Assembly: GCF_040546025.1 (NCBI RefSeq)
Contig: NZ_JBEPNA010000001.1
Location: forward strand, 186,001 to 250,000
Length of the DNA stretch: 64,000 nt
From: Marisediminicola sp040546025
Lineage (GTDB): Bacteria; Actinomycetota; Actinomycetes; Actinomycetales; Microbacteriaceae
Direction: 5' to 3'
The translations under genes and the position numbers were made by a program. The notes under the pieces are model-generated. The model was given only the letters and a program-made list of their open reading frames with translations, had not been told where the DNA came from and made no database searches. Positions 15,954-29,864 of this stretch are shown here, in pieces. Each line of letters begins with the position of its first letter. Within the stretch, counting starts at the first letter, position 1.

Positions 15954-18900
15954 TTGGCTGCTGCGAAAAACGCAACCACCAGCAATTCACTCAAGAACGG
16001 ACGCACCGCATCGCGTCTCTCGTTCGCCAAGATCACTGACAACCTGACGGTTCCCGATCTGCTCGCACTGCAGACCGAGAGCTTCGACTGGCTCGTCGGC
16101 AACGACCTGTGGAAGACGCGCGTCGCTGACGCGCAGGCCGCCGGTCGCCAGGATCTGCCGACCCGCAGCGGACTCGAGGAGATCTTCGAGGAGATCTCCC
16201 CCATCGAGGACCTCGGCGAGACGATGCAGCTCTCCTTCGCCAAGCCGGAGCTCGAGCCGGAGAAGTACACGATCGACGAGTGCAAGGAGCGCGGCAAGAC
16301 CTATTCCGCTCCTCTCTACGTCGAGGCCGAGTTCATGAACCACCTCACGGGTGAGATCAAGACCCAGACGGTCTTCATGGGTGACTTCCCCCTGATGACC
16401 GAAAAGGGAACGTTCATCATCAACGGCACCGAGCGTGTCGTCGTCTCCCAACTGGTGCGCAGCCCCGGCGTGTACTTCGACCGCGCGCAGGAGAAGACCT
16501 CCGACAAGGACATCTACTCCGCACGCATCATCCCGAGCCGCGGTGCCTGGCTCGAGTTCGAAATCGACAAGCGCGACCAGGTCGGCGTTCGCATCGACCG
16601 CAAGCGCAAGCAGTCGGTCACCGTGTTCCTCAAGGCGCTCGGCCTGACCAGCGAAGAGATCATGGAGGAGTTCAAGGGCTTCGCCTCGATCGAGCTCACC
16701 CTCGAGAAGGACAACATCCTGACCAAGGATGAGGCGCTCAAGGACATCTACCGCAAGCTCCGTCCGGGAGAGCAGGTTGCCGCCGAGGCCGCGCGTGCAC
16801 TCCTCGACAACTTCTACTTCAACTCCAAGCGCTACGACCTCGCGAAGGTCGGTCGCTACAAGATCAACCGCAAGCTCGGTATCGAAGCCGCTTTGAGCGA
16901 CTCGGTCCTGACCGTCTCCGACATCATTGCGACGATCAAGTACCTCGTGTCACTCCACGACGAGCGCAAGACCATCGAGGGCGTCCGCGAGGGCAAGGCC
17001 GTCGACATCCGTCTCGACATCGACGACATCGACCACTTCGGCAACCGTCGCATCCGCGCCGTCGGAGAGCTCATCCAGAACCAGGTGCGCACCGGCCTGT
17101 CCCGCATGGAACGCGTCGTTCGCGAGCGCATGACCACGCAGGACATCGAAGCGATCACGCCGCAGACCCTGATCAACGTGCGCCCCGTCGTCGCCGCGAT
17201 CAAGGAGTTCTTCGGAACGAGCCAGCTGTCGCAGTTCATGGACCAGAACAACCCGCTCGCGGGCCTGACCCACAAGCGTCGCCTCTCGGCCCTCGGGCCC
17301 GGCGGCCTGTCGCGTGAGCGCGCCGGCGTCGAGGTTCGAGACGTCCACCCCTCTCACTACGGCCGCATGTGCCCGATCGAGACCCCGGAAGGCCCGAACA
17401 TCGGCCTGATCGGTTCGCTCGCGTCGTTCGCACGCATCAACGCGTTCGGCTTCATCGAGACCCCGTACCGTCGCGTTGTCGGCGGCAAGGTCACAACCGA
17501 CATCGACTACCTCACCGCGAGTGAGGAAGACGAGTTCGTCGTCGCGCAGGCCAACGCCCCGCTGACCAAGGACAGCCACTTCGCCGACCCTCGCGTGCTC
17601 GCACGTAAGAAGGGCGGAGAGGTCGACCTCATCCCGGTCGAGGACATCGGCTACATGGATGTCTCCCCGCGCCAGATGGTGTCGGTCGCGACCTCGCTCA
17701 TCCCGTTCCTCGAGCACGACGATGCAAACCGCGCCCTCATGGGTGCGAACATGCAGCGCCAGGCCGTCCCGCTGCTGCGCAGCGAGAGCCCGCTCGTCGG
17801 AACCGGCATGGAGGGCTACGCGGCCATCGACGCCGGCGACGTGCTCACGGCCGACAAGGCCGGAGTCGTCTCCGAGGTCTCCGCCGACGTCGTCACCGTC
17901 ATGCTCGACGAGGGTGGCACGCAGGACTACTACCTTCGCAAGTTCGACCGCTCCAACCAGGGCACGAGCTACAACCACCGCGTGATCGTCAGCGCGGGTG
18001 ACCGCGTCGAGGTCGGCGAGGTCCTCGCCGACGGTCCCGCGACCGAGAACGGCGAGCTCGCGCTCGGCAAGAACCTCCTCGTGGCGTTCATGTCGTGGGA
18101 GGGCTACAACTTCGAGGACGCGATCATCCTGAGCCAGAACCTGGTGAAGGACGACGTGCTGTCGTCGATCCACATCGAAGAATATGAAGTGGATGCCCGC
18201 GACACGAAGCTCGGCAAGGAAGAGATCACTCGCGACCTGCCGAACGTCTCCCCGGAGCTGCTCGCCGACCTCGACGAGCGCGGCATCATCCGCATCGGCG
18301 CCGAGGTCCGCCCCGGCGACATCCTCGTCGGCAAGGTCACGCCGAAGGGCGAGACCGAGCTCAGCGCCGAGGAGCGCCTGCTGCGCGCGATCTTCAACGA
18401 GAAGAGCCGCGAAGTGCGCGACACGTCGCTCAAGGTTCCCCACGGCGAGCAGGGCACGATCATCGCCGTCAAGGAGTTCAACACCGAGAACGACGACGAG
18501 CTCGGCTCCGGCGTCAACCAGCGCGTTGTCGTCTACATCGCCCAGAAGCGCAAGATCACCGAGGGTGACAAGCTCGCCGGTCGTCACGGCAACAAGGGCG
18601 TCATCTCCCGCATCCTGCCGGTCGAGGACATGCCGTTCCTCGCCGACGGAACCCCCGTCGACATCGTGCTGAACCCGCTGGGTATCCCGGGACGAATGAA
18701 CTTCGGCCAGGTTCTCGAGACCCACCTCGGGTGGGTCGCGAAGCAGGGCTGGGAGGTCGAGGGCAAGCCCGAGTGGGCAGCGAACCTTCCGGAAGAGGCG
18801 TTCTCCGCCGCTCCCGGCACGAAGGTCGCCACCCCGGTGTTCGACGGCGCGCTGGAGGCCGAGATCGAGGGCCTCCTGGACTCGACCACGCTCACCCGCG

Positions 18901-19445
18901 ACGGCGACCGCCTGATCGACTCGTCCGGAAAGGCCCGTCTGTTCGACGGCCGTTCCGGTGAGCCGTTCCCGCAGCCCGTGGCAGTCGGATACATGTACAT
19001 CCTCAAGCTGCACCACCTCGTCGACGACAAGATCCACGCTCGCTCGACCGGACCGTACTCGATGATCACGCAGCAGCCGCTGGGTGGTAAGGCACAGTTC
19101 GGTGGACAGCGCTTCGGAGAGATGGAGGTCTGGGCCCTCGAGGCCTATGGCGCCGCCTACGCACTCCAGGAGCTGCTCACGATCAAGTCCGACGACATCC
19201 TCGGCCGCGTCAAGGTGTACGAGGCGATCGTCAAGGGCGAGAACATCCAGGAGCCCGGCATCCCGGAAAGCTTCAAGGTTCTGATCAAGGAGATGCAGTC
19301 GCTGTGCCTGAACGTCGAGGTGCTCTCGGCCGACGGCAGCGCGGTGAGCCTGCGCGACACGGACGACGAGGTCTTCCGTGCCGCCGAGGAACTCGGCATC
19401 AACATCTCCACCAGGTTTGAGAACTCGTCCATCGACGACATCTAA
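15954..19445 (+). CDS. rpoB: DNA-directed RNA polymerase beta subunit
   Basis: A 1163-residue RNA polymerase core subunit. The TTG at 15954 has GGAGG 8 nt upstream and gives MAAAKNATT, continuing into SRLSFAKITDNLTVPDLLAL; the open frame before it is intergenic. The rifampicin region is present (SQLSQFMDQNNPLAGLTHKR, then RLSALGPGG) with the Asp, His and Ser residues of sensitive enzymes intact, so no rifampicin-resistance change is seen. The C-terminus ends FENSSIDDI. It is co-transcribed with rpoC, 47 bp downstream. Confidence 0.99.
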   Translation: MAAAKNATTSNSLKNGRTASRLSFAKITDNLTVPDLLALQTESFDWLVGNDLWKTRVADAQAAGRQDLPTRSGLEEIFEEISPIEDLGETMQLSFAKPELEPEKYTIDECKERGKTYSAPLYVEAEFMNHLTGEIKTQTVFMGDFPLMTEKGTFIINGTERVVVSQLVRSPGVYFDRAQEKTSDKDIYSARIIPSRGAWLEFEIDKRDQVGVRIDRKRKQSVTVFLKALGLTSEEIMEEFKGFASIELTLEKDNILTKDEALKDIYRKLRPGEQVAAEAARALLDNFYFNSKRYDLAKVGRYKINRKLGIEAALSDSVLTVSDIIATIKYLVSLHDERKTIEGVREGKAVDIRLDIDDIDHFGNRRIRAVGELIQNQVRTGLSRMERVVRERMTTQDIEAITPQTLINVRPVVAAIKEFFGTSQLSQFMDQNNPLAGLTHKRRLSALGPGGLSRERAGVEVRDVHPSHYGRMCPIETPEGPNIGLIGSLASFARINAFGFIETPYRRVVGGKVTTDIDYLTASEEDEFVVAQANAPLTKDSHFADPRVLARKKGGEVDLIPVEDIGYMDVSPRQMVSVATSLIPFLEHDDANRALMGANMQRQAVPLLRSESPLVGTGMEGYAAIDAGDVLTADKAGVVSEVSADVVTVMLDEGGTQDYYLRKFDRSNQGTSYNHRVIVSAGDRVEVGEVLADGPATENGELALGKNLLVAFMSWEGYNFEDAIILSQNLVKDDVLSSIHIEEYEVDARDTKLGKEEITRDLPNVSPELLADLDERGIIRIGAEVRPGDILVGKVTPKGETELSAEERLLRAIFNEKSREVRDTSLKVPHGEQGTIIAVKEFNTENDDELGSGVNQRVVVYIAQKRKITEGDKLAGRHGNKGVISRILPVEDMPFLADGTPVDIVLNPLGIPGRMNFGQVLETHLGWVAKQGWEVEGKPEWAANLPEEAFSAAPGTKVATPVFDGALEAEIEGLLDSTTLTRDGDRLIDSSGKARLFDGRSGEPFPQPVAVGYMYILKLHHLVDDKIHARSTGPYSMITQQPLGGKAQFGGQRFGEMEVWALEAYGAAYALQELLTIKSDDILGRVKVYEAIVKGENIQEPGIPESFKVLIKEMQSLCLNVEVLSADGSAVSLRDTDDEVFRAAEELGINISTRFENSSIDDI

Positions 19446-19492
19446 AGCCCGGCCCGATAAAGACTTTCGTTTTCCAAGGAAAGAAGTAAACA

Positions 19493-23374
<3,882 letters not shown>

Positions 23375-23392
23375 CCAGTAGTCCGCACCACG

Positions 23393-23420
23393 AAGGCCCC
23401 CGCAGAAATGCGGGGGCCTT
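23393..23420 (+). terminator. Rho-independent terminator of rpoBC
   Basis: AAGGCCCCCGCA (23393-23404) pairs perfectly with TGCGGGGGCCTT (23409-23420) around a GAAA tetraloop, and T-rich sequence (TCGTGTTTCG) follows. It starts 18 bases after the rpoC stop. Confidence 0.95.
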
Positions 23421-23747
23421 TCGTGTTTCGCGGAGCCCCGTGTGACGCTCATGCGCACGCTGTTCAGCCCCGCGGGCGTAATCGCACCAGCATGAGTGAA
23501 CAACACCCGCGCGAGCCGCACAGGGCCGGTTTTGACGGGGTCGCTGCGCGACCTGCTCTACCTGCGACGGGGCAGAAGCGTGCACAACGTGACACTGCCC
23601 CCGCGTACCCCCACCTTGCGGGTATGGTGCCGTGCCCGATCAACCGGTTAGCTAGGAACTCAAGTGGGTATACACGAACGTTGTCCCCCATATGCTGACG
23701 CCAGACCCGAATTCTGGCGGGGCTGAACTATAACCCAAGGGGGATCT
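23421..23747 (+). other. Leader/control region of the type IV pilus operon
   Basis: A 327-bp gap with no convincing gene. Near its end an inverted repeat CGCCAGA (23699-23705) / TCTGGCG (23713-23719) would form a 7-bp stem in the pilB leader, 28 bp before the start codon. Possible -10-like words (TATACA at 23670, TATGCT at 23691) lack a good -35 partner, so no promoter is called. Confidence 0.4.
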
Positions 23748-25409
23748 GTGGCTTACCTGACAGACATCCTCATCGTTCGCGGTGTACTGCCGATCGAGCA
23801 CCTCGACAACCTCTCGGCAGACGAAGACGACGAACCACTCGTTCGTGCTCTCGTCGCCCAGGGAATCGTGTCTGAGGCGCAGTTCGCGTCCGCGCTCGCT
23901 GAGAAACTGAATCTTCCCTTCGTCGAGCTGGTTGAGTACCAGGTCGACCGCGTCGCCATCAGCGTCGTTCCCGCGAGCGTCTGCCGCCGCTACAACGTGC
24001 TCCCGATCGCCATCGAAGACGGCCGGATGCTTCTCGCGATGGTCGATCCCGGAAACGTGTTCGCCCTCGATGATGTGCGCGCAGCCGCGCGGATGAGCGT
24101 CATGCCGGTCGTCGCGGAGAAGGTCGACCTGCTCGCCGCGATCGAGCGCTACTACCGCGCCGACGGCGAGCTGAGCGACCTCACCAACGCCCTCGAAGAG
24201 GAGAGCGGCCCGGTCGACACCGATGGCCTCGGCGACGCCGTCGACGACGATGTGCCGATCGTGCGCTTCGTGAACCTCATCGTCAGCCAGGCCATCCAAG
24301 ACAGGGCATCCGACATCCACATCGAGCCGGCCGAACGCGACCTGCGCGTGCGCTACCGCATCGACGGCGTGCTGCACGAGATGCAGCGGGCGCCGAAGTC
24401 GATCCAGAACGGCGTGATCTCACGGCTGAAGATCATGAGCGACATCGACATCGCCGAGCGTCGCAAGCCTCAGGACGGCCGCATGTCGGTCATGCACGCC
24501 GGCCGCAAGATCGACCTCCGCGTTGCGACACTGCCCACGGTGTGGGGCGAGAAGATCGTCATGCGAATTCTCGACAACGCCGAGTCCGACATGAAGCTCA
24601 GCGACCTCGGCCTGCTCGAGCGCAACGCCGAGGCGTACCGCAGCTCGTACACGAAGCCGTACGGCATGATCCTCGTTACCGGCCCCACCGGTTCGGGTAA
24701 GTCGACGACGCTCTATACGACGCTGCACACCGTCTCGCGTCCGGAGATCAACGTGATCACCGTCGAAGACCCGGTCGAGTACCGCATGGCCGGCATCAAC
24801 CAGGTGCAGGTGAACCCCAAGGCCGGGCTGACGTTCGCGAGCGCGCTGCGCTCGATTCTGCGTTCGGACCCGGATGTCGTGCTGCTGGGTGAGATCCGCG
24901 ACCACGAGACCGCGCAGATCGCGATCGAGGCCTCGCTCACCGGCCACCTCGTTCTCTCGACCCTTCACACCAACGACGCCCCGAGCGCCGTCACCCGGCT
25001 CACCGAGATGGGGATCGAGCCGTTCCTGGTCGGCTCCGCGCTCGACTGCGTCGTTGCTCAGCGCCTCGCGCGCCGGCTCTGCAGCCGCTGCAAGGTGCCC
25101 TACGAGCCCGAGGCGAAAGACCTCATCAATCTGCGGGTCGGCTACGACCCGTCGACACCGGTTCCGACTCTTCACCAGCCGGTCGGATGCACGCACTGCT
25201 CGAACACGGGCTACCGCGGACGCATCGCCATCCACGAACTCATGATCGTCTCGGAGGAGATCGAGAGGCTCGCCGTCGCCCGGGCATCCGCGGCCGACAT
25301 CGCACGGGCCGCACGCGAGCAGGGGATGCTCACGCTGCGGGAGGACGGCTGGTCGAAGGCGAAGCTGGGATACACATCGATCGAAGAAATCTTGAGGGTA
25401 GTGGCCTAG
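23748..25409 (+). CDS. pilB: Type IV pilus assembly ATPase PilB (GspE family)
   Basis: A 553-residue AAA-type secretion ATPase that drives pilin polymerisation at the inner face of the membrane. An N-terminal MshEN/T2SSE_N-like domain (residues ~1-150) precedes the motor with Walker A GPTGSGKSTT, the Asp box (VEDPVEYRM), DPDVVLLGEIRD and the His box (STLHTNDAPSA). A zinc-binding pair CSRCKVPY / CTHCSNTGYRG marks PilB rather than PilT. GTG at 23748 follows AAGGGGG by 5 nt. First gene of the pilus operon. Confidence 0.95.
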   Translation: MAYLTDILIVRGVLPIEHLDNLSADEDDEPLVRALVAQGIVSEAQFASALAEKLNLPFVELVEYQVDRVAISVVPASVCRRYNVLPIAIEDGRMLLAMVDPGNVFALDDVRAAARMSVMPVVAEKVDLLAAIERYYRADGELSDLTNALEEESGPVDTDGLGDAVDDDVPIVRFVNLIVSQAIQDRASDIHIEPAERDLRVRYRIDGVLHEMQRAPKSIQNGVISRLKIMSDIDIAERRKPQDGRMSVMHAGRKIDLRVATLPTVWGEKIVMRILDNAESDMKLSDLGLLERNAEAYRSSYTKPYGMILVTGPTGSGKSTTLYTTLHTVSRPEINVITVEDPVEYRMAGINQVQVNPKAGLTFASALRSILRSDPDVVLLGEIRDHETAQIAIEASLTGHLVLSTLHTNDAPSAVTRLTEMGIEPFLVGSALDCVVAQRLARRLCSRCKVPYEPEAKDLINLRVGYDPSTPVPTLHQPVGCTHCSNTGYRGRIAIHELMIVSEEIERLAVARASAADIARAAREQGMLTLREDGWSKAKLGYTSIEEILRVVA

Positions 25410-25422
25410 GCCACGGGGGGAA

Positions 25423-27021
25423 ATGACTATGGACAAGCCTGTGTACGAGATTCCGGTGACCGGGGGCAACAAGTCGTGGGGCTTCCCGCCGCCGCCGGCC
25501 CACAGCGGCCCGGTGAGCAACGCGAACCCGCCCACCGACTCGGGCTATGGCGCCCCGGTGTACGAGCTGCCGGTCGTTGAGAGCAGCACCATGTTCGCGA
25601 AGCCGGTCTACACGCCGGCTCCCCACGAGGAGCCGAAGTTCGAGATCCCGGCCGCTCTCGTGCCGGCGGTGCTCGCGCCGCCGCCCGTGTACGAGATGAC
25701 CGACGAGGAGGTCCCCGTCGCCATGCCCGTCTACACCCTCTCGGCTGCCGATGAACCGGACTACCAGCCGCCGCGCCCACAGATCGTCGACGAGGCGGTC
25801 ATGCCGCCAACCCTCGCGTTCCCGAACCTCGACGAGGCGAACACGCGCTCCCGCCGCCGCGCCGTCATCCCGACCACCGACGGACCCGACCCCGACCTGA
25901 TCCTGGCGCTCGAAGAGGTGCTGCGCACCAACGCATCCGACCTCCACGTCACGACGAACGCACCGCCGATGCTGCGCATGGACGGCGGACTCGTGCCCGG
26001 GGCCTTCACGACCCCGTGGAACATCGACAAGGTCACCTCGGCGCTGCGCAGCATCCTGACGCCCGCGCAGGCGGAGACGTTCGACACGCTCCTCGAACTC
26101 GACTTCGCCTACACGATTTCGGAGAACGCGCGCTTTCGGGTGAACTTCTACCAGCAGCGCGGCGCGATCGGCGGGGCGTTCCGCATCATTCCGACCGAGA
26201 TCAAGCAGCTCGCTGATCTCGGCGTTCCCGACACGGTCGCCCAGTTCGCCAAGCTCGCCCGCGGCCTCGTGCTCGTCACCGGCCCGACCGGGTCGGGCAA
26301 GTCGACCACGCTCGCCGCGCTCGTCGACCTCGTCAACCGCACGCGCGCCGACCACATCATGACGGTCGAAGACCCGATCGAGTTTCTGCACAGCAACCAC
26401 AAGTCGCTCGTCAACCAGCGCGAGGTCGGCAACGACACCCACAGCTTCGCGGCCGCGCTCAAGCACGTGCTGCGCCAGGACCCCGACGTGATCCTGGTCG
26501 GCGAGCTGCGCGACCTCGAGACCGTGTCGGTCGCGCTGACGGCGGCGGAGACCGGGCACCTCGTGTTCGCGACCCTCCACACGCAGGATGCCGCCCAGAC
26601 GATCGACCGCATCATCGACGTCTTTCCGCCGCACCAGCAGGGCCAGGTGCGGGCGCAGCTCGCCGCCACCCTGCAGGGCGTCGTCTGCCAGACGCTCATC
26701 AAGAGAGCGAGCGGCAAGGGCCGAGTCGTCGCGACCGAGGTGCTCGTGGCCACGCCCGCCATCAACAACCTCATCCGCGAGGGCAAGACCTACCAGATCA
26801 GCTCGTCGATGCAGGCCGGTCGCGAGCACGGCATGTTCACGATGGACCAGCACCTCGCCGAGCTCGTCAACAGTGGCCAGATCACCGTGCGGGCGGCGTA
26901 TGAGAAGTGCCACGACGACGAGACGCTCAAGCGCCTCATCTCCCGACAGGAAACCCAGGACGGTGGCGGCATGACCGGCGGCATTGATTTCGGCGACCGC
27001 TACTCCGCCGGGCGCGAGTAG
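25423..27021 (+). CDS. pilT: PilT-type pilus retraction ATPase with repeat-bearing N-terminal extension
   Basis: A 532-residue ATPase. The C-terminal ~370 residues are PilT: SDLHVTTNAPPMLRMDGG, Walker A GPTGSGKSTT, DPDVILVGELRD, ATLHTQDAAQTIDRIIDVFP and the AINNLIREGK loop equivalent to the PilT AIRNLI motif needed for retraction. It lacks the CxxC pairs of PilB. The first ~140 residues are proline-rich with repeated PVYEIPV, PVYELPV, PVYTPAP, PVYEMTD and PVYTLSA motifs, not part of ordinary PilT. ATG at 25429 is better spaced from GGGGGG than 25423. It lies 13 bp after pilB. Confidence 0.93.
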   Translation: MTMDKPVYEIPVTGGNKSWGFPPPPAHSGPVSNANPPTDSGYGAPVYELPVVESSTMFAKPVYTPAPHEEPKFEIPAALVPAVLAPPPVYEMTDEEVPVAMPVYTLSAADEPDYQPPRPQIVDEAVMPPTLAFPNLDEANTRSRRRAVIPTTDGPDPDLILALEEVLRTNASDLHVTTNAPPMLRMDGGLVPGAFTTPWNIDKVTSALRSILTPAQAETFDTLLELDFAYTISENARFRVNFYQQRGAIGGAFRIIPTEIKQLADLGVPDTVAQFAKLARGLVLVTGPTGSGKSTTLAALVDLVNRTRADHIMTVEDPIEFLHSNHKSLVNQREVGNDTHSFAAALKHVLRQDPDVILVGELRDLETVSVALTAAETGHLVFATLHTQDAAQTIDRIIDVFPPHQQGQVRAQLAATLQGVVCQTLIKRASGKGRVVATEVLVATPAINNLIREGKTYQISSSMQAGREHGMFTMDQHLAELVNSGQITVRAAYEKCHDDETLKRLISRQETQDGGGMTGGIDFGDRYSAGRE

Positions 27022-27024
27022 GCC

Positions 27025-28257
27025 ATGGCTACCGCCACCAGCTTCGCCTACAAGGGGCGCGACTCGTCGGGAAAAATCGTCAAGGGCAAGGTGGATGCCG
27101 CCAGCGAGACCGCCGTCGCCTCGCGGCTGCGGACTATGGGTATTGCGCCAACGTCGATTGCTCCGGCGGGGAGTGGGGCCGGTCTGAACAAGGAGATCTC
27201 CCTCGGCGGGCTATTCGAGAAGCGGGTTGGTCTCAAGGACCTCGCCGTCATGAGCCGGCAGATGGCCACCATGATCTCTGCCGGTCTTTCCTTGATCAGG
27301 GCGCTGACGATTCTCACGGACCAGAGCGAGAATCTGACCCTGAAGAAGACGCTCGACCGGGTTCGGTTGGACGTCGAGGCCGGCGCATCGCTATCTGAGG
27401 CGTTCGCGAAACACGAGGTGATCTTCCCCCCGCTCATGATCAACCTCGTTCGGGCGGGCGAGACGGGCGGTTTCCTCGAGGGATCGCTGGAATCGATTGC
27501 TGACAACTACGAAAAGGAAGTCAAGCTGCGCGGCACCATCAAGTCGGCGATGACCTACCCCGTGGTGGTTCTCATCATGGCCCTGCTGGGCGTCGTCGGA
27601 ATGCTGATCTTCATCGTGCCGGTGTTCGAGACCATGTTCGACGGCCTGGGGGGCACGCTTCCGTTGCCCACCCTCGTCCTCGTCTGGCTGTCGGGCATTT
27701 TGCAATGGCTCGGCCCTGTGCTCGTTGTCGTGCTCGTCGCGTTCTCGTTCTGGTGGGCGAGGAACAAGAACACCGAGCGGGTGCGCAAGGTCGTCGATCC
27801 CATCAAGCTCAAGCTGCCGGTCTTCGGCGCGCTCATGACCAAGATCGCGATCGCGCGATTCACGAGGAACTTCTCGACGATGATGAAGTCGGGCGTGCCC
27901 ATTCTGCAGGCGCTCTCGATTGTGGGTTCGACCTCCGGCAACTATGTGATCGAGAAGGCGCTGATCGCGGTGCAGGAGTCGGTGCGCCAGGGAAAGACGG
28001 TCTCGGGACCGCTCTCCGAGGAATCGATCTTCCCGTCGATGGTCACCCAGATGATCTCGGTGGGGGAGGACTCGGGCGCACTGGAGACGATGCTGGGCAA
28101 GATCGCCGACTTCTACGACCAAGAGGTCGAATCCACCACCGAGCAGCTCACGGCACTCATCGAGCCGCTCATGATCGCCTTCATGGGCGTCGTGCTCGGC
28201 GGCATGATCGTGGCGCTCTACCTGCCGATCTTCAGCATCTTCACTCTCATCGAATAG
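27025..28257 (+). CDS. pilC: Type IV pilus platform protein PilC (GspF family)
   Basis: A 410-residue polytopic membrane protein with two copies of the T2SSF domain (LKDLAVMSRQMATMISAG and IARFTRNFSTMMKSGVPI) and membrane segments near residues 170-200, 215-245 and 375-405. It is the platform on which PilB and PilT turn. It starts 3 bp after pilT, with a weak ribosome site inside the pilT end. The 146-bp gap after it may hold a pilin-gene promoter, and a weak 5-bp stem at 28279-28294 could attenuate read-through. Confidence 0.95.
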   Translation: MATATSFAYKGRDSSGKIVKGKVDAASETAVASRLRTMGIAPTSIAPAGSGAGLNKEISLGGLFEKRVGLKDLAVMSRQMATMISAGLSLIRALTILTDQSENLTLKKTLDRVRLDVEAGASLSEAFAKHEVIFPPLMINLVRAGETGGFLEGSLESIADNYEKEVKLRGTIKSAMTYPVVVLIMALLGVVGMLIFIVPVFETMFDGLGGTLPLPTLVLVWLSGILQWLGPVLVVVLVAFSFWWARNKNTERVRKVVDPIKLKLPVFGALMTKIAIARFTRNFSTMMKSGVPILQALSIVGSTSGNYVIEKALIAVQESVRQGKTVSGPLSEESIFPSMVTQMISVGEDSGALETMLGKIADFYDQEVESTTEQLTALIEPLMIAFMGVVLGGMIVALYLPIFSIFTLIE

Positions 28258-28403
28258 GCCGTTGTGCCCCGTGTTCTGGGGGCTGTTTCGCCCCGTAGGG
28301 GGGATACACAGCCTTGGGGCCGGCTGTCAGAGTTGCTCTCAGGGGGCACACAACCGGGGGCCACCTGTTCATCACTTCACACATCACAGGATTGGAACCG
28401 CAC

Positions 28404-28808
28404 ATGCTTTCACTCACCAAGGCCTTCGAGGCTCGCAACGAGCGCATCAGGAACGACGAAAAGGGCTTCACCCTCATCGAGCTCCTCGTCGTCGTGATCA
28501 TCATCGGCATCCTCGCCGCGATCGCCATCCCCGTCTTCCTCGGCCAGCAGGACAAGGCGAAGGACTCGGCTGCGAAGTCCGACCTCGCCAATGCAAAGGT
28601 TGCCTACGTCAGCTACCTGGTCGACGAGCCGCTCGGGACCACCGATATTACGCTCCTCGACTTCGTGAAGTCGTCGAACGTGGCGTCGGTCACGATCGCG
28701 AGTGGCGTGGGTCCGGCATTCTGCATTGATGCGGTCAGCACGAGCACGGGTGATAAGCCCTTCTCGATCACGAACACTGGCGGCGTTGTTGCCGGGGCTT
28801 GCGTCTAG
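28404..28808 (+). CDS. pilA: Major type IV pilin (PilA-like)
   Basis: A 134-residue prepilin. The leader MLSLTKAFEARNERIRNDEKG (21 residues) is cut after Gly before FTLIELLVVVIIIGILAAIA, with the conserved Glu at mature position 5. The mature protein is about 113 residues and carries two C-terminal Cys (AFCIDAV and GACV) that probably form a D-loop disulfide. It is flanked by longer untranslated regions than its neighbours, consistent with separate high expression. The start is set by the leader; the frame upstream is intergenic. Confidence 0.93.
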   Translation: MLSLTKAFEARNERIRNDEKGFTLIELLVVVIIIGILAAIAIPVFLGQQDKAKDSAAKSDLANAKVAYVSYLVDEPLGTTDITLLDFVKSSNVASVTIASGVGPAFCIDAVSTSTGDKPFSITNTGGVVAGACV

Positions 28809-28890
28809 TCAAAATCGAGTAGTCGACGGGGCGCCCTACGGGCGTTCCGTCGACTTTTCATCTATCGACGTGCAGACGAAAGGAGAACCG

Positions 28891-29313
28891 ATGACACCCG
28901 CTGTGCGCGAGACGCAAATCCGCGAAGCTGGCATCGGCCTCGTCGAGATCATCATCTCGATGTTCCTTCTTGCCCTTCTCGCCACAGCCTTTCTGCCGAT
29001 TCTCATCCAGGGCATGAGCACGTCGGTGCGAACCACCACAATCGCCACCGCGAGCCAGCTCGCCGGCCAGCAGCTCGACAAGCTTCGCGAGCTCGGCACG
29101 ACCTGCTCCGAAGTCAGTGTCTTCGACGACGCCATACCGGCAGCATCGACCGACGAGCGCGGCACCGTGTACCAGCCGCACCGCCAGGTCGCCGCGTGCC
29201 CCACAACTTATCCGGGAGTCGTCAGCGTGCGCGTCTGGGTCACCCGAACGGGAGTCACCCAGCCGCTCGCCGACGCCACGACCCTCTTCTACGTCAAGAC
29301 GGCGGCGCCGTGA
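28891..29313 (+). CDS. Minor type IV pilin, PilV-like
   Basis: A 140-residue prepilin-like protein. The processing site is after Gly in REAG, before IGLVEIIISMFLLALLATAF, keeping Glu at +5. Two cysteines lie at TTCSEV and AACPTT. AAAGGAG precedes the ATG. In other pili such minor pilins prime assembly at the tip. Its stop overlaps the next start (GTGA). Confidence 0.85.
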   Translation: MTPAVRETQIREAGIGLVEIIISMFLLALLATAFLPILIQGMSTSVRTTTIATASQLAGQQLDKLRELGTTCSEVSVFDDAIPAASTDERGTVYQPHRQVAACPTTYPGVVSVRVWVTRTGVTQPLADATTLFYVKTAAP

Positions 29314-29864
29314 AGGACTCGGACGACGGTTTTACTCTCGTCGAACTTCTCGTCTACATTGGCCTGTCCGTTGTCGTGCTGCTCATCGTCGGCGGCATCT
29401 TCCTCAACTCGGTCAATGCCGAGCGCACGGTGCGCGGAGTCAACAGCGCGACCAACACGGGCCAACTCGTGGCCCAGTCCGTGACCAACGGCGTGCGCAA
29501 CTCGAGCAACATCAATCTCACCGCCCCGTCGTCGGGCACCCAACTGCTGATGACCCGCTCGGTCGGCTCGGCCGCGGCGCCCGTCTGGGCGTGCAACGCC
29601 TGGTACTTCGGCAACGGCGAGATCCGGTGGAAGCAATCGGCAACGGCCATTGCGGCTCCCACCGCAGCGCAGCTGGCCACCTGGACCGTGCTCAACGCCG
29701 ACGTGAAGGTTTCCGGCACTGCTCCGGTATTCGCACTGACTGCCCGGCGAATCGACCTCACGTTCGAATCCAAGAACGGCACCAGCAAAGCGGTTCTCAT
29801 CAAGACGTCGGCATCCAGCCGGCAACCACCACCAGCAGGAGCGGACAGCCCGATATGTTTCTGA
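29310..29864 (+). CDS. Minor type IV pilin, PilW-like
   Basis: A 184-residue prepilin-like protein starting at a GTG that overlaps the previous stop by 4 bp. Its short leader VKDSDDG is followed by FTLVELLVYIGLSVVVLLIV, with Glu at +5. The length and long soluble part fit PilW/PilJ-type minor pilins. The last ten bases overlap the next gene. Confidence 0.85.
   Translation: MKDSDDGFTLVELLVYIGLSVVVLLIVGGIFLNSVNAERTVRGVNSATNTGQLVAQSVTNGVRNSSNINLTAPSSGTQLLMTRSVGSAAAPVWACNAWYFGNGEIRWKQSATAIAAPTAAQLATWTVLNADVKVSGTAPVFALTARRIDLTFESKNGTSKAVLIKTSASSRQPPPAGADSPICF

Noticed and set aside
23464..23691. Small minus-strand frame between rpoC and pilB
   Set aside because: No ribosome site, no family resemblance, and it covers the probable control region of the pilus operon.
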